Source: Roseimicrobium gellanilyticum (GTDB taxonomy: Bacteria > Verrucomicrobiota > Verrucomicrobiia > Verrucomicrobiales > Verrucomicrobiaceae). From it: 64,000 nt of DNA. Under the pieces are notes generated by a model. The model was given only the letters and a program-made list of their open reading frames with translations. It did not search any database and was not told the DNA's origin. Made by a program: the position numbers and the translations under genes. The stretch's first letter is position 1. Each line of letters begins with the position of its first letter. Location: assembly GCF_003315205.1 (NCBI RefSeq), contig NZ_QNRR01000010.1:184946-248945 (forward strand). The letters are read 5' to 3'. Below, piece after piece: positions 38,281 through 46,267 of the stretch.

Positions 38281-38320
38281 AATTTTCCGCGCGCCGCTTT
38301 TTCCAGTTGCGGGACCGATA

Positions 38321-38340
38321 AAGTGCGGAAAATTCTGCAC
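38321..38340. promoter_or_regulatory. Operator abutting the BlaI start codon
   Basis: AAGTGCGGAA-AA-TTCTGCAC repeats the central site with one arm mismatch and ends at the base before the ATG at 38341. This leaves no room for a Shine-Dalgarno sequence outside the operator, suggesting a leaderless or very short-leader transcript. Confidence 0.7.
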
Positions 38341-38748
38341 ATGCCCGCCCGCTCTGATGAACCCCTCCCGCGCCGCGAGCGCGAAGCCATGGACATCCTC
38401 CATCGACTCGGGGAGTCCGGGGTGGGACAGATGCAGGAGCAGATGTCCGGTGAGCCCAGCTACTCCGCGGTGCGTGCACTGCTGGGGCTCTTGGTGGAGA
38501 AGGGACTGGCCCGTGTGAGGAAGGATCCAACTTCACGACAGTATCTCTATGCGCCGGCGGTGCCGCTCACTCGTGCCCGGAAAGGTGCCCTGGGGCGCAT
38601 GCTGGACACGTTCTTCGGCGGCTCTCCCAGCGAACTCGTCGCCACCTTGCTTGCGGAAAATGAACGCCAGCTTCCCCCGGAGGAACTCAAGAAGATCCGG
38701 GACATGGTGGAGGAACATGCACGCAAGAAAAAAACCTCCAGCCGCTAG
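38341..38748 (+). CDS. BlaI/MecI-family transcriptional repressor (second copy in window)
   Basis: I start at the ATG at 38341; the open frame extends upstream through the operators but without family sequence. The 135-residue product has the BlaI winged helix (REREAMDILHRLGESGVGQMQ, YSAVRALLGLLVEKGLARVRKD) and the tail (PEELKKIRDMVEEHARKK). It precedes an M56 gene by 12 bases. Three GTGCAGAA-N2-TTCTGCAC palindromes surround its promoter, so it probably represses both itself and the divergent lipoprotein. The operators differ from those of the BlaI gene at 19678. Confidence 0.9.
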   Translation: MPARSDEPLPRREREAMDILHRLGESGVGQMQEQMSGEPSYSAVRALLGLLVEKGLARVRKDPTSRQYLYAPAVPLTRARKGALGRMLDTFFGGSPSELVATLLAENERQLPPEELKKIRDMVEEHARKKKTSSR

Positions 38749-38760
38749 CCCTGCACTGCC

Positions 38761-39759
38761 ATGACCTCCCTGCTGCTCTCCCTCACCTGCGCGCTTCTGG
38801 GCGTGCTCGCAGCGGCGTGTCTCTTGCCGGCGCAGGCGCATGCGTTGAGGAGAAGGGTGCTGTTGGTGGGGCTGCTGATCTTGATGGCACTCCCACTGCT
38901 CCGCTGGTTCGCCTCCATCGCTGGTCTTGCCATCGATCTGCAGTGGAATGCAGGGCAGGTGCCAGCTGGAGGTGAGGAAGGGCCTGCTGTGGGTGGGATG
39001 AGAGTCATCGCCGGATGCTGGCTGCTGGGAACTGCCGCGATGTTGCTGAGGTTGTTCGTTCGCTGGCGCAGTATGCTTGCGCTCGCGGGTGATTCTGAAG
39101 ATGCCTCGGAATCCTTGCCGCAATCCATGCATCGTATCTTTGCGGGCATGGGGCAGCCTCAGGTGCGGGTCTCTCCACACGTCGTCACGGCGTGTGTGGC
39201 TCTTTGGAAATGGAAGCCGGTGGTGCTTTTGCCAGGGCAGGCTGCGGGATGGAGGACGTCCACCCTGCGTGCGGTCCTTCGCCACGAGTTGGAACATGCA
39301 CGCCGCGGTGACCTCTGGTGGCGTCTCGCGGGTGAGGTGGCGCTCGCGCTCTGGTGGTGGCACCCACTCGCGCATGTGGTGCTCCGTCGTTGGTCCGAGG
39401 CCTGCGAACAGCTGTGCGATGACGCGGTGTTGAAGTCGGGCGTGCGACCGGAGAGCTATGCGCGTTCCTTGCTGACGCTTGCAGGTGGTGGTGTGGCGCC
39501 GACTCCGGCTCCTGCGATGTCCTTCCTGGGCCGCTCTCCGTCGCGTTTGCGCCGTCGAGTGGCATCGATACTCAGCCATCACGGTACGGGGCATGCCAGT
39601 CCCTCATGGGTGGCTTGTGTGGCGATTGGGGTGCTGGCGCTGGTACTGGGGTTTGCAGCCACGGTTCATCTGCAGCGTGAAGATGCTGCGCATCGCGAAC
39701 AGCTCCAGACCGAGGCTCAGCTTCGTCTGGATGCGAATCCGTTTCCGGCGGATCCGTAG
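38761..39759 (+). CDS. M56 (BlaR1-type) membrane metalloprotease, short form
   Basis: This 332-residue protein has membrane helices near the N-terminus (LLLSLTCALLGVLAAACLL, VLLVGLLILMALPLLRW), one near residue 80-95, the zinc motif H175-ELE-H179 followed by ARRGDLWW and EACEQLCDDAVLKSG, and a final helix (WVACVAIGVLALVLGFAA). It ends shortly after that helix, so it lacks any extracytoplasmic sensor domain. It follows the second BlaI gene by 12 bases. With no sensor of its own, it may read membrane state or need a partner; the divergent lipoprotein is a candidate. Confidence 0.88.
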   Translation: MTSLLLSLTCALLGVLAAACLLPAQAHALRRRVLLVGLLILMALPLLRWFASIAGLAIDLQWNAGQVPAGGEEGPAVGGMRVIAGCWLLGTAAMLLRLFVRWRSMLALAGDSEDASESLPQSMHRIFAGMGQPQVRVSPHVVTACVALWKWKPVVLLPGQAAGWRTSTLRAVLRHELEHARRGDLWWRLAGEVALALWWWHPLAHVVLRRWSEACEQLCDDAVLKSGVRPESYARSLLTLAGGGVAPTPAPAMSFLGRSPSRLRRRVASILSHHGTGHASPSWVACVAIGVLALVLGFAATVHLQREDAAHREQLQTEAQLRLDANPFPADP

Positions 39760-39773
39760 GGCCAATTTCAGGG

Positions 39774-39959
39774 GCCGAAGGCCTTGGACTGCGGATGCCT
39801 GCAGCCGCTTTCCATTAGTGCAGCCTGCTGCACGCCATGCCGCGACGAAGTCGCCAAGCTTTCCTGGATTCTCGCGCAGCGGGTGATATTTACCATCGCC
39901 AGAGCAGGCTGTGGACTCTTCAAAGCGGCAGCAGGCTGCCGCAGTCCAAGGCCTTCGGC
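39774..39959. repeat. REP/MITE-like inverted-repeat element (186 bases)
   Basis: The first 38 bases (39774-39811, beginning GCCGAAGGCCTTGGACTGCG) are the reverse complement of the last 38 (39922-39959) except for about three positions. Inside, GTGCAG and CTGCAC form another small hairpin. No coding frame of note lies inside. It fills the convergent gap between the M56 gene and thiG, the usual place for REP-type elements, and could also act as a bidirectional terminator. Confidence 0.75.
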
Positions 39960-39982
39960 ACAAGCCACCTCAAGGGCATGGC

Positions 39983-40768
39983 TCAGGAATTCAAAAACGC
40001 GCCCAGTGGACTCGTCGCGGACGCGCGCTCGCTGGCATCGGCAAGGCCGATCTCATAGGCGGCGCGACCGGCTTCCACAGCCATCTTGAAGGCTTGCGCC
40101 ATGCGGACGGGATCGCCAGCCACAGCAATGGCCGTATTCACCAGCACGGCGTCGGCACCCATTTCGAGAGCTTCGGCGGCATGGCTGGGGGCACCGATAC
40201 CGGCATCCACCACGACGGGCACGGAGGCCTGCTCGATGATGATTTCGATTTGTTTCCGCGTCGTGATGCCCTGGTGTGAGCCGATGGGTGAACCCAGCGG
40301 CATGACTGTGGCAGTACCCACATCCTGCAGGCGCTTCGCGAGCACGGGGTCGGCATTGATGTACGGCAGCACGACGAAGCCTTCCTTCACCAGTACTTCT
40401 GCGGCCTTCAGAGTTTCCACCGGGTCGGGCAGCAGGTAGCGGGGGTCGGGGTGGATCTCCAGCTTCACCCAGTTTGGCAGGCCGGCGGCCACGGCAAGGC
40501 GGGCGAGGCGCACGGCCTCCTCCGCATTCATGGCGCCGCTGGTGTTGGGCAGTAGCAGATACTTGTCCGCCGGGATGAACTCCAGGATGTTCGCAAACGG
40601 GTCTTTCTTGCCAGACAAGTCCGCGCGGCGCAGGGCGACAGTCACGATCTCGCCACCGCTGGCATCCAGCGCGGCACGCATTTTCTCTCCTGAGCTGAAC
40701 TTGCCCGTGCCCAGCATCAGGCGTGACCGGATCTCGCGTCCGGCGACGATGAATGGCTTGCTCTGCAT
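39983..40768 (-). CDS. thiG: Thiazole synthase
   Basis: The 261-residue TIM-barrel enzyme matches ThiG throughout: [10 protein letters not shown] at the start, [11 protein letters not shown], the catalytic lysine K102 in [18 protein letters not shown], then [30 protein letters not shown] and the phosphate-binding [32 protein letters not shown] (landmarks). It forms the thiazole phosphate part of thiamine from deoxyxylulose phosphate, dehydroglycine and ThiS-thiocarboxylate. No other thi gene is next to it, so the rest of the pathway must be elsewhere. Confidence 0.95.
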   Translation of the reverse strand: MQSKPFIVAGREIRSRLMLGTGKFSSGEKMRAALDASGGEIVTVALRRADLSGKKDPFANILEFIPADKYLLLPNTSGAMNAEEAVRLARLAVAAGLPNWVKLEIHPDPRYLLPDPVETLKAAEVLVKEGFVVLPYINADPVLAKRLQDVGTATVMPLGSPIGSHQGITTRKQIEIIIEQASVPVVVDAGIGAPSHAAEALEMGADAVLVNTAIAVAGDPVRMAQAFKMAVEAGRAAYEIGLADASERASATSPLGAFLNS

Positions 40769-40813
40769 GTAACGAAGGACTCTCTCTACTCGGAAACGAA
40801 CGGGCTTGATTGG

Positions 40814-41716
40814 TTAGAGCTGCACACGGCGCAGCAGTTCATCCAGTGGCATCTGGAGGCCAATGTAGAAGTCGCCAAACTCGGCGTACTTCGAGCTGAC
40901 TTCGTCGAAGCGCATCTGGTAGACGATGCCCTTGATGTGGTAGGTGTCGTGCGCCAGCAGCGTCACGCCCCACTCCATGAGGTCCAGGCCGGTGGAGCCG
41001 GTGATGAGCTGGCGAACCTTGCCATGCCACTGGCGGCCGACGCGGGCGTGTCCCTGCATCAGCTCGCGGCGTGCTTCAAACTCGGTGGCGTACCAGTTGT
41101 TCCCATCGGAGCGGCGCTTGCTCATGGGGTAGAAGCAGAGGACGGGCCAGTCCGCCATGTTTGGGTAGAGACGGTCCTGGTTGTATTTCTTCATGCGCTC
41201 GCGCCATTCGTTCAGGCGGAGTTCGAAGGTATCGCTGCCATCGAGGTCATTCGGGCTGAGCACGATTTCGGTTCCGTGTTCTTCCTGATTCTGCAGTTCG
41301 GCGCGGAGTTGCTTTTTGTACTCCTCCTCGGAGGTGCTGTACTCGCTGAGCTCTGTCATGGAGTAGTAGCTGTACACGGGCTCTAGGATGTCCGGGCCGA
41401 GGCCGAGTGTGAGCTGCTTTTCAAAGAGGTTCGCGTCCTGCAGATCCGGCGTCATCAGCATGAAGCCGAGGTCGGCCTTGGGGGTGATCACGCTGAAAGT
41501 CAGGAGCTGGGTGCGCGGATGGGAGCGGATGGTCTGTACCAGCTCGGCGAGGCGGGTCTTGGCTGCCTGTTGCTCCTCATTGGTCAGCGTCTGCCACAGG
41601 CCGTGGTCCACGGTGTAGTAGAGGTGTACCACGTGCAGTCCCTCCACCGGGACGAGGGGCTTGAGAGCCGTGGCCGCCTGGGCCGAGGGCGAGGGGAAGG
41701 GGATGGTCGCAGACAT
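40814..41716 (-). CDS. hemQ: HemQ-type coproheme decarboxylase (chlorite dismutase family)
   Basis: I start at the ATG at 41716 (MSATIPFPSP); the upstream extension is low-complexity and unlike the family. The 300-residue enzyme shows GLHVVHLYYTVDHGLW, the diagnostic CFYPMSKRR (residues 194-202), a probable proximal histidine in the HARVGRQWHGKV stretch (near 223), and GLDLMEWGVTLLAHDTY. HemQ turns coproheme into heme b with peroxide, the last step of the coproporphyrin-dependent pathway. The YPMSKRR block and lack of a chlorite-dismutase distal arginine pattern favour HemQ over chlorite dismutase. A ferredoxin gene diverges from it. Confidence 0.88.
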   Translation of the reverse strand: MSATIPFPSPSAQAATALKPLVPVEGLHVVHLYYTVDHGLWQTLTNEEQQAAKTRLAELVQTIRSHPRTQLLTFSVITPKADLGFMLMTPDLQDANLFEKQLTLGLGPDILEPVYSYYSMTELSEYSTSEEEYKKQLRAELQNQEEHGTEIVLSPNDLDGSDTFELRLNEWRERMKKYNQDRLYPNMADWPVLCFYPMSKRRSDGNNWYATEFEARRELMQGHARVGRQWHGKVRQLITGSTGLDLMEWGVTLLAHDTYHIKGIVYQMRFDEVSSKYAEFGDFYIGLQMPLDELLRRVQL

Positions 41717-41951
41717 GGAAATCGGGGGGACAGTGTGGAGTGGTGGGGAGGGGGAGGGAATGGAGCACCGGCGGGGGCGGAAGACAAGCACCGAGGAAAA
41801 ATCCCGACGCCGTGGCCCGCATCCTGCACCAGAGAGGGATACGAAGGCAGGAGGCTCCTGCTGCCGGGGAAGTTGAGCTGGCCAAAAAACCGTTTGAAAC
41901 CCCGCCACCAGACATTACCCTGCGATCCAACTTTTACCAAAACTCGAAAAA

Positions 41952-42185
41952 ATGGCAGACGTCGAAAACAAGTATCCGCAGAATACCTCTGGCAAGTTCT
42001 ACGTGGACGACCAGTGCATTGACTGTGACCTGTGCCGCGAGACTGCCCCTGCCAACTTCACCCGTGACGACGACGGCGGGCACAGCTTTGTGTACAAGCA
42101 GCCGGAGAACGACGAAGAGCAGCGCCTCTGCGACGAAGCCATGGCTGGCTGCCCTGTGGAGGCGATCGGTGCGGACGGCGAGTAA
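41952..42185 (+). CDS. Single-cluster [4Fe-4S] ferredoxin
   Basis: The 77-residue acidic protein has CIDCDLCRETAP (C-x2-C-x2-C) and a fourth cysteine in MAGCPVEAIG, spaced as in Bacillus-type ferredoxins with one [4Fe-4S] cluster; a further Cys (RLCDEA) is present. It is a soluble one-electron carrier. It is divergent from hemQ and followed by a terminator at 42219, so it is probably monocistronic. Confidence 0.92.
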   Translation: MADVENKYPQNTSGKFYVDDQCIDCDLCRETAPANFTRDDDGGHSFVYKQPENDEEQRLCDEAMAGCPVEAIGADGE

Positions 42186-42218
42186 GCTGCCCAGCCCTTT
42201 CCGAAGACCAGTTTTTTG

Positions 42219-42250
42219 AAGAGCCGCGCCCGGCAGGGGTGCGGCTTTTC
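42219..42250 (+). terminator. Rho-independent terminator after the ferredoxin gene
   Basis: AGCCGC (42222-42227) pairs with GCGGCT (42241-42246), extended by three weaker pairs, with a 13-base loop and a tail TTTTCTTTT, about 35 bases after the stop. Confidence 0.75.
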
Positions 42251-42323
42251 TTTTGCCCTGTGAGTCACCGACGCAAGTCTCCTTGTCGATTGACTCCCAC
42301 CTCTTTCCCCCTGACTCTCCTCC

Positions 42324-42695
42324 ATGCGCTGGGCCAATCGCCGAGAAAGACTTCGCCACCAGGCCATCACGGACTGGCGTGGGGTGGAGGATGGGCCGCT
42401 CATGGACAGCCATGCGCAAAGTCTGGAGTCCATCATCCCGCAGATCCTGAAGACGTGGAAGCTGGATGAGCGCCTGCGCGAGGACGACGTGGCGGCGGCG
42501 TGGGAGGCCATCGTGGGCTCCTTCAATGCCCGCCACACTGCGCCCGATGGCCTGAAACGCGGGGTGCTCACGGTGCGTGTGTTGCAGCCAGCCCTGCACC
42601 ACACGTTGATGATGCAGAAGGGCTCGCTGCTAAAGCGGCTACAGGAACGTTTTGGCGAAAAGGAGATCAAGGATCTCCGCTTCAAGCACGGCTGA
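42324..42695 (+). CDS. DUF721 / DciA-like protein
   Basis: The 123-residue protein contains the DUF721 core: LESIIPQILKTWKLDERLREDDV, AAWEAIVG, then a beta stretch GVLTVRVLQPALHHTLMMQKGSLLKRLQERFG. DUF721 members include DciA, a loader of the replicative helicase DnaB in bacteria that lack DnaC. The lone domain and size are compatible with DciA. No replication genes lie nearby, so the function stays tentative. Confidence 0.75.
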   Translation: MRWANRRERLRHQAITDWRGVEDGPLMDSHAQSLESIIPQILKTWKLDERLREDDVAAAWEAIVGSFNARHTAPDGLKRGVLTVRVLQPALHHTLMMQKGSLLKRLQERFGEKEIKDLRFKHG

Positions 42696-42809
42696 GCGAG
42701 GCGGCTCTTTGGGTTTCTTTCCTCTGTCCGCAAGCCCGGATCCCCCTGCCTCCGTCTTCACAAATTCGCTCTTTCTGCCCGGGGGAATTGCAGTTAGGGA
42801 TGGGGCCCC

Positions 42810-44390
42810 ATGTCCAAGCCTTCCTCTAAAAAGCCCGGCGTCGAGAGTTCGTCTGCCGCCGTTGTGTCGCCGAGCGCGTCGCCTTCGGATGCCCGCGTCA
42901 CGCACTGGCTGCTGGCCGTCATCTGCTTTCTTTCCGGAGCATCGGTCATGGTCATTGAGATCAGTGCGAACCGGCTCCTCGCTCCACACTTTGGGAACAG
43001 CATCTACACGTGGACGGCCCTCATTGGAGTGGTGCTGATTGCATTGAGCGGTGGTGCGTGGCTCGGCGGGGTGCTGGCGGATAAATTTGGCCGTGTGGAC
43101 CTGCTCGCCACACTGCTCACGGGTGCCGCGGTGCTCACCATGCTCATCCCGGTGCTAAGCACCTGGTTTTCACCTGGCCTCTCCACTCGGGGGCTCATCG
43201 CGGGTCCGGTGTTCATCTCGCTGTTCCTCTTTGCCCTGCCCGCCATCCTGTTGGGTGCGGTGTCACCCGCGAGTGTGCGGTTCTACAGCATGGTGAATCA
43301 GGACCGCCAGGTGGGACACGCTGCGGGTGTCATCAGCATGCTGGGCTCACTGGGCAGTTTTGTGGGCACATTCCTTTCAGGGTTTTTCCTTCTCTCCGCC
43401 TTTGGGGTGAAGTCCATTTTCATCGGCACGGGGGTGCTGCTGCTGCTGCTGGCGCTCATCGCCTTCTGGATGGCACGCAAGCCGGCGAAACAACAGGCGG
43501 GCCATGTGGGGGCCATCATTGCCGCAGGATTGGTAGGCTATTTCGTCGAGGCGCCCGTGTCCGCGGAAGTGGTGCATCAGGAAACTTCATTCTACCACCA
43601 GATCACGGTGAAGGAGCCCAAGAACTATCCCGGGGCACGCGTGCTCGAACTCGACAATACCACTGAGGGAGGCATGCGCATTGCCGACGGTGGCCTGATC
43701 CTCGACTACCAGAACTTCTGGCGTCTGGCCCTCTTGAACGAGAACCTCAAGCTTGAGCGTGCACTCTTCATTGGCGCCGGCGCCTTTGGCATGCCGGAGG
43801 AAGTGTCCCGCGTGGTGCAGGGTTCGCATGTGGACGTGGTGGAGATCGATCCCGCGGTGATCAACGTGGGCCGCAAGTTCTTCAAACTCGATGAACATCC
43901 CAATGTGCATGCGCATGCCAGCGATGCCCGCCGCTATCTCAGACAGAGTGAGGGGAACTATGATCTCATTTTTGGCGATGCGTACAGCGGCAGGCAGCAT
44001 GTGCCCGCGCATCTGGTGACGCAGGAATTCTTTGCGGAGGTGAAGTCCAAGCTCAGTCCGAATGGTGTATTCCTGATGAACCTCATCTCGGCAACGCAAG
44101 GAGAAAAATCGGAGCTGCTCTCCTACATCCTCGGAACCTTGCGCAGGGTGTTTCCGCACGTGGAGGTGTTCGCCGTGGGAAATGGAGGCGACGTGCAAAA
44201 CATCATTCTCCTGGGATCAAACCAGAGCTGGAAGCCGTGGCTGGAGGACAAGTACTACCTGCCGAGCAGTCGCGAGTTTCGGATGGTCTCGCGCCGCTTG
44301 CTGGAGCGCCAGCTTCCTGCTGAAGCGGGGCCGCTCACCGATGACAAGAATCCTGCGGATGCCATCGTGGCGCGCCAGTTGCTGCACTGA
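42810..44390 (+). CDS. MFS-like membrane domain fused to spermidine-synthase-like methyltransferase fold
   Basis: The first 250 residues of this 526-residue protein form about seven membrane helices (FLSGASVMVIEISANRLLAPHFG, LIGVVLIALSGGAWLGG, LLLLLALIAFWMA). The rest is a spermidine-synthase-like domain with EKLERALFIGAGAFG-type glycine loop (actual: LERALFIGAGAFGMPEE), the acidic VDVVEIDPAVINVGRKFF, and FGDAYSGRQHVPAHLVTQEFF. Such fusions are widespread, but the polyamine or other substrate is rarely known. The membrane part is shorter than a full MFS transporter. The gene seems to stand alone. Confidence 0.85.
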   Translation: MSKPSSKKPGVESSSAAVVSPSASPSDARVTHWLLAVICFLSGASVMVIEISANRLLAPHFGNSIYTWTALIGVVLIALSGGAWLGGVLADKFGRVDLLATLLTGAAVLTMLIPVLSTWFSPGLSTRGLIAGPVFISLFLFALPAILLGAVSPASVRFYSMVNQDRQVGHAAGVISMLGSLGSFVGTFLSGFFLLSAFGVKSIFIGTGVLLLLLALIAFWMARKPAKQQAGHVGAIIAAGLVGYFVEAPVSAEVVHQETSFYHQITVKEPKNYPGARVLELDNTTEGGMRIADGGLILDYQNFWRLALLNENLKLERALFIGAGAFGMPEEVSRVVQGSHVDVVEIDPAVINVGRKFFKLDEHPNVHAHASDARRYLRQSEGNYDLIFGDAYSGRQHVPAHLVTQEFFAEVKSKLSPNGVFLMNLISATQGEKSELLSYILGTLRRVFPHVEVFAVGNGGDVQNIILLGSNQSWKPWLEDKYYLPSSREFRMVSRRLLERQLPAEAGPLTDDKNPADAIVARQLLH

Positions 44391-44488
44391 AGTTCCGGGT
44401 GAGCGAGGCTTGATTCCTTCGGCTCAAAAAGAAAACGCCCTTCAGCATCCGTGCTTTACCGTGGCATGAGGATCGCTGACAAAGGCGC

Positions 44489-45748
44489 ATGATCTTCGCC
44501 ACTACCCCCACGGCCAGGAGATTTGGATGGCTCGCCGCTGTGATGCTGGGAGCCGTGCAAGCAGTCGCGAATCCCATCCCGGGCGAGGACTCGGATGTTC
44601 CCAAGGAGATCCCGCTGACGGATTCAGCCGCGCAGTATCGCCTGCAGCGTTTGTATGTGAAACAGCGCTTTGATTCGCCTGTGGCCATGGCGGTGATGCC
44701 GCTGCCGGAGCCACGTCATGCCATCATGCAGCAGCGGGGCGAGATCTGGGTGCTGCCGCAGGATGAGATCCTCGGCACGCCGGAGCGATTTCTGGATTTT
44801 CGTGAACAGCTCAAGAAGGTCATCCTTTTTGAGGAGGGCTTTCATGGAATGGCCTTCCATCCAGACTTTGCGCAGGATGGGAAGTTCTACATTTCCTACT
44901 CCACGGTGGAGCCACGTCGCACGATCATCAGTGAAATGAGAACGACGGAGGGGAATCCTCTCCAGGCGGATCCAAGCACGGAGCGTGTGCTTCTTGAGCT
45001 GCCGCATATCATGGCGAATCACTTCGCGGGCGGTCTTGCGTTCGGACCCGATGACAAGCTGTACATCGCCATCGGTGATGGTGGCATGCGTGATGAACCG
45101 TACCGGCTCGCGCAGAATCCCTTCTCGCTGCATGGCAAGCTGTTGCGCATCGATGTGGACGACCGCACGGGCGCTCTCCCTTACGGCATTCCCAAGGACA
45201 ATCCTTTCGCGGACAAGCAGGAGTGGCGCCCGGAAATCTGGGCGCTGGGTCTCCGCAATCCCTGGGGCTTCTCCTTTGATCGTGTGACCGGCCAGCTCTG
45301 GCTCGCGGACGTGGGGCAGGACATCTGGGAAGAGGTGAATCTGATCAAGAAGGGCCGGAACTACGGCTGGAGCGATCGCGATGGACCACGACAGGCAGGC
45401 TTCCATTCCACGCCCTTTTTGCCCGACCGCAAGTATGAGGAGCCTGTGTACGCTTACATGCACTCGGAAGGTGTGAGCATCACCGGTGGCTTCGTGTACC
45501 GCGGCAATCGCCTGCCTCGCCTCGAGGGCTGCTACATCTACGGTGACTGGGGTTTCGGCACCTTGTCGGCGCTGCGTTATGAGCCGGATTCCGGGACGGT
45601 GCAGGAGCGTTTTTCCCTCCATCGCCGTCCAGAGAATACGGAGACTCCCTTCAACCCCACGATGATCTCCGAGGACGTGTCCGGTGAGATCATCATCATG
45701 TCCCAAGAGGGGAATGTGTACACGCTCATCCCCGCGGCGGGAGAGTGA
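44489..45748 (+). CDS. PQQ-dependent sugar dehydrogenase-like protein (GDH-B/sorbosone dehydrogenase family)
   Basis: After an N-terminal signal (about 1-28), this 419-residue six-bladed beta-propeller shows the family blocks: GFHGMAFHPDFAQDGKFYISYS, NHFAGGLAFGPDDKLYIAIGDGG, LLRIDVDDRTG, PEIWALGLRNPWGFSFDR, LWLADVGQDIWEEVN and GNRLPRLEGCYIYGDWG. Members oxidise aldoses or related sugars in the periplasm using PQQ and calcium. No PQQ biosynthesis genes are in the window, so the cofactor may be imported, made elsewhere, or absent. It appears to be monocistronic. Confidence 0.88.
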   Translation: MIFATTPTARRFGWLAAVMLGAVQAVANPIPGEDSDVPKEIPLTDSAAQYRLQRLYVKQRFDSPVAMAVMPLPEPRHAIMQQRGEIWVLPQDEILGTPERFLDFREQLKKVILFEEGFHGMAFHPDFAQDGKFYISYSTVEPRRTIISEMRTTEGNPLQADPSTERVLLELPHIMANHFAGGLAFGPDDKLYIAIGDGGMRDEPYRLAQNPFSLHGKLLRIDVDDRTGALPYGIPKDNPFADKQEWRPEIWALGLRNPWGFSFDRVTGQLWLADVGQDIWEEVNLIKKGRNYGWSDRDGPRQAGFHSTPFLPDRKYEEPVYAYMHSEGVSITGGFVYRGNRLPRLEGCYIYGDWGFGTLSALRYEPDSGTVQERFSLHRRPENTETPFNPTMISEDVSGEIIIMSQEGNVYTLIPAAGE

Positions 45749-45842
45749 GCCAAGCGATAGGTCGGCAGCATTCGTTGTTTCCCTCGCGGACGCATGCAGT
45801 AGCATGTGGGCGATTATCTTTCGCTCGCATCAGCCTTTGCCC

Positions 45843-46163
45843 ATGCTCCATCGCTACCAGCTCATTCTCGAAGCCTCTGGCTTTTCCATTCCCTGTGAAG
45901 GACACAATCCTGCAGCAGGATTTGTTTGTGTGCGGCGCACCATGGCTGAAAATGAAGAAGAGGCTGGCCGTCGTGCTATTGAAGATCTGCTGGCGGAACC
46001 GAAAGTGGTCTCCATGGTGCAATCCACCGAGGAACGGTTTGGAACTTCAGACAGCTGCAAAGTGCGAGTTGATGCCTGTTTCCGCATAGGCTGGTTGCGC
46101 TGGACGTTTTCCGCGATTCCACAAGGATTCATCTTCTACGAGGAAGGCGAGGAAGGGGAATGA
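45843..46163 (+). CDS. Small conserved-looking protein, unknown function
   Basis: Starting at the ATG at 45843, this 106-residue protein (MLHRYQLILEASGFSIPCEG) is mixed alpha/beta with GFVCVRRTMAENEEEAGRRAIEDLLAEP and an acidic end EEGEEGE. No signal peptide or known motif is visible. The longer open frame beginning at 45684 overlaps the preceding gene and is unlikely to be the real start. A weak hairpin follows. Confidence 0.6.
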   Translation: MLHRYQLILEASGFSIPCEGHNPAAGFVCVRRTMAENEEEAGRRAIEDLLAEPKVVSMVQSTEERFGTSDSCKVRVDACFRIGWLRWTFSAIPQGFIFYEEGEEGE

Positions 46164-46175
46164 CGGCCGTCCGCG

Positions 46176-46195
46176 TCCCGATTCGGGGTTTTCTT
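46176..46195 (+). terminator. Weak terminator-like hairpin
   Basis: CCCG and CGGG with a 3-base loop are followed by GTTTTCTTTC, 13 bases after the stop of the small gene. The stem is short, so function is uncertain. Confidence 0.4.
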
Positions 46196-46267
46196 TCAGC
46201 TAGAGTTCTTGCTTAGGGTGCATCGCCACCTTGACAACCACGGCTCCCGATGGTGCTCTTCCCGCCC

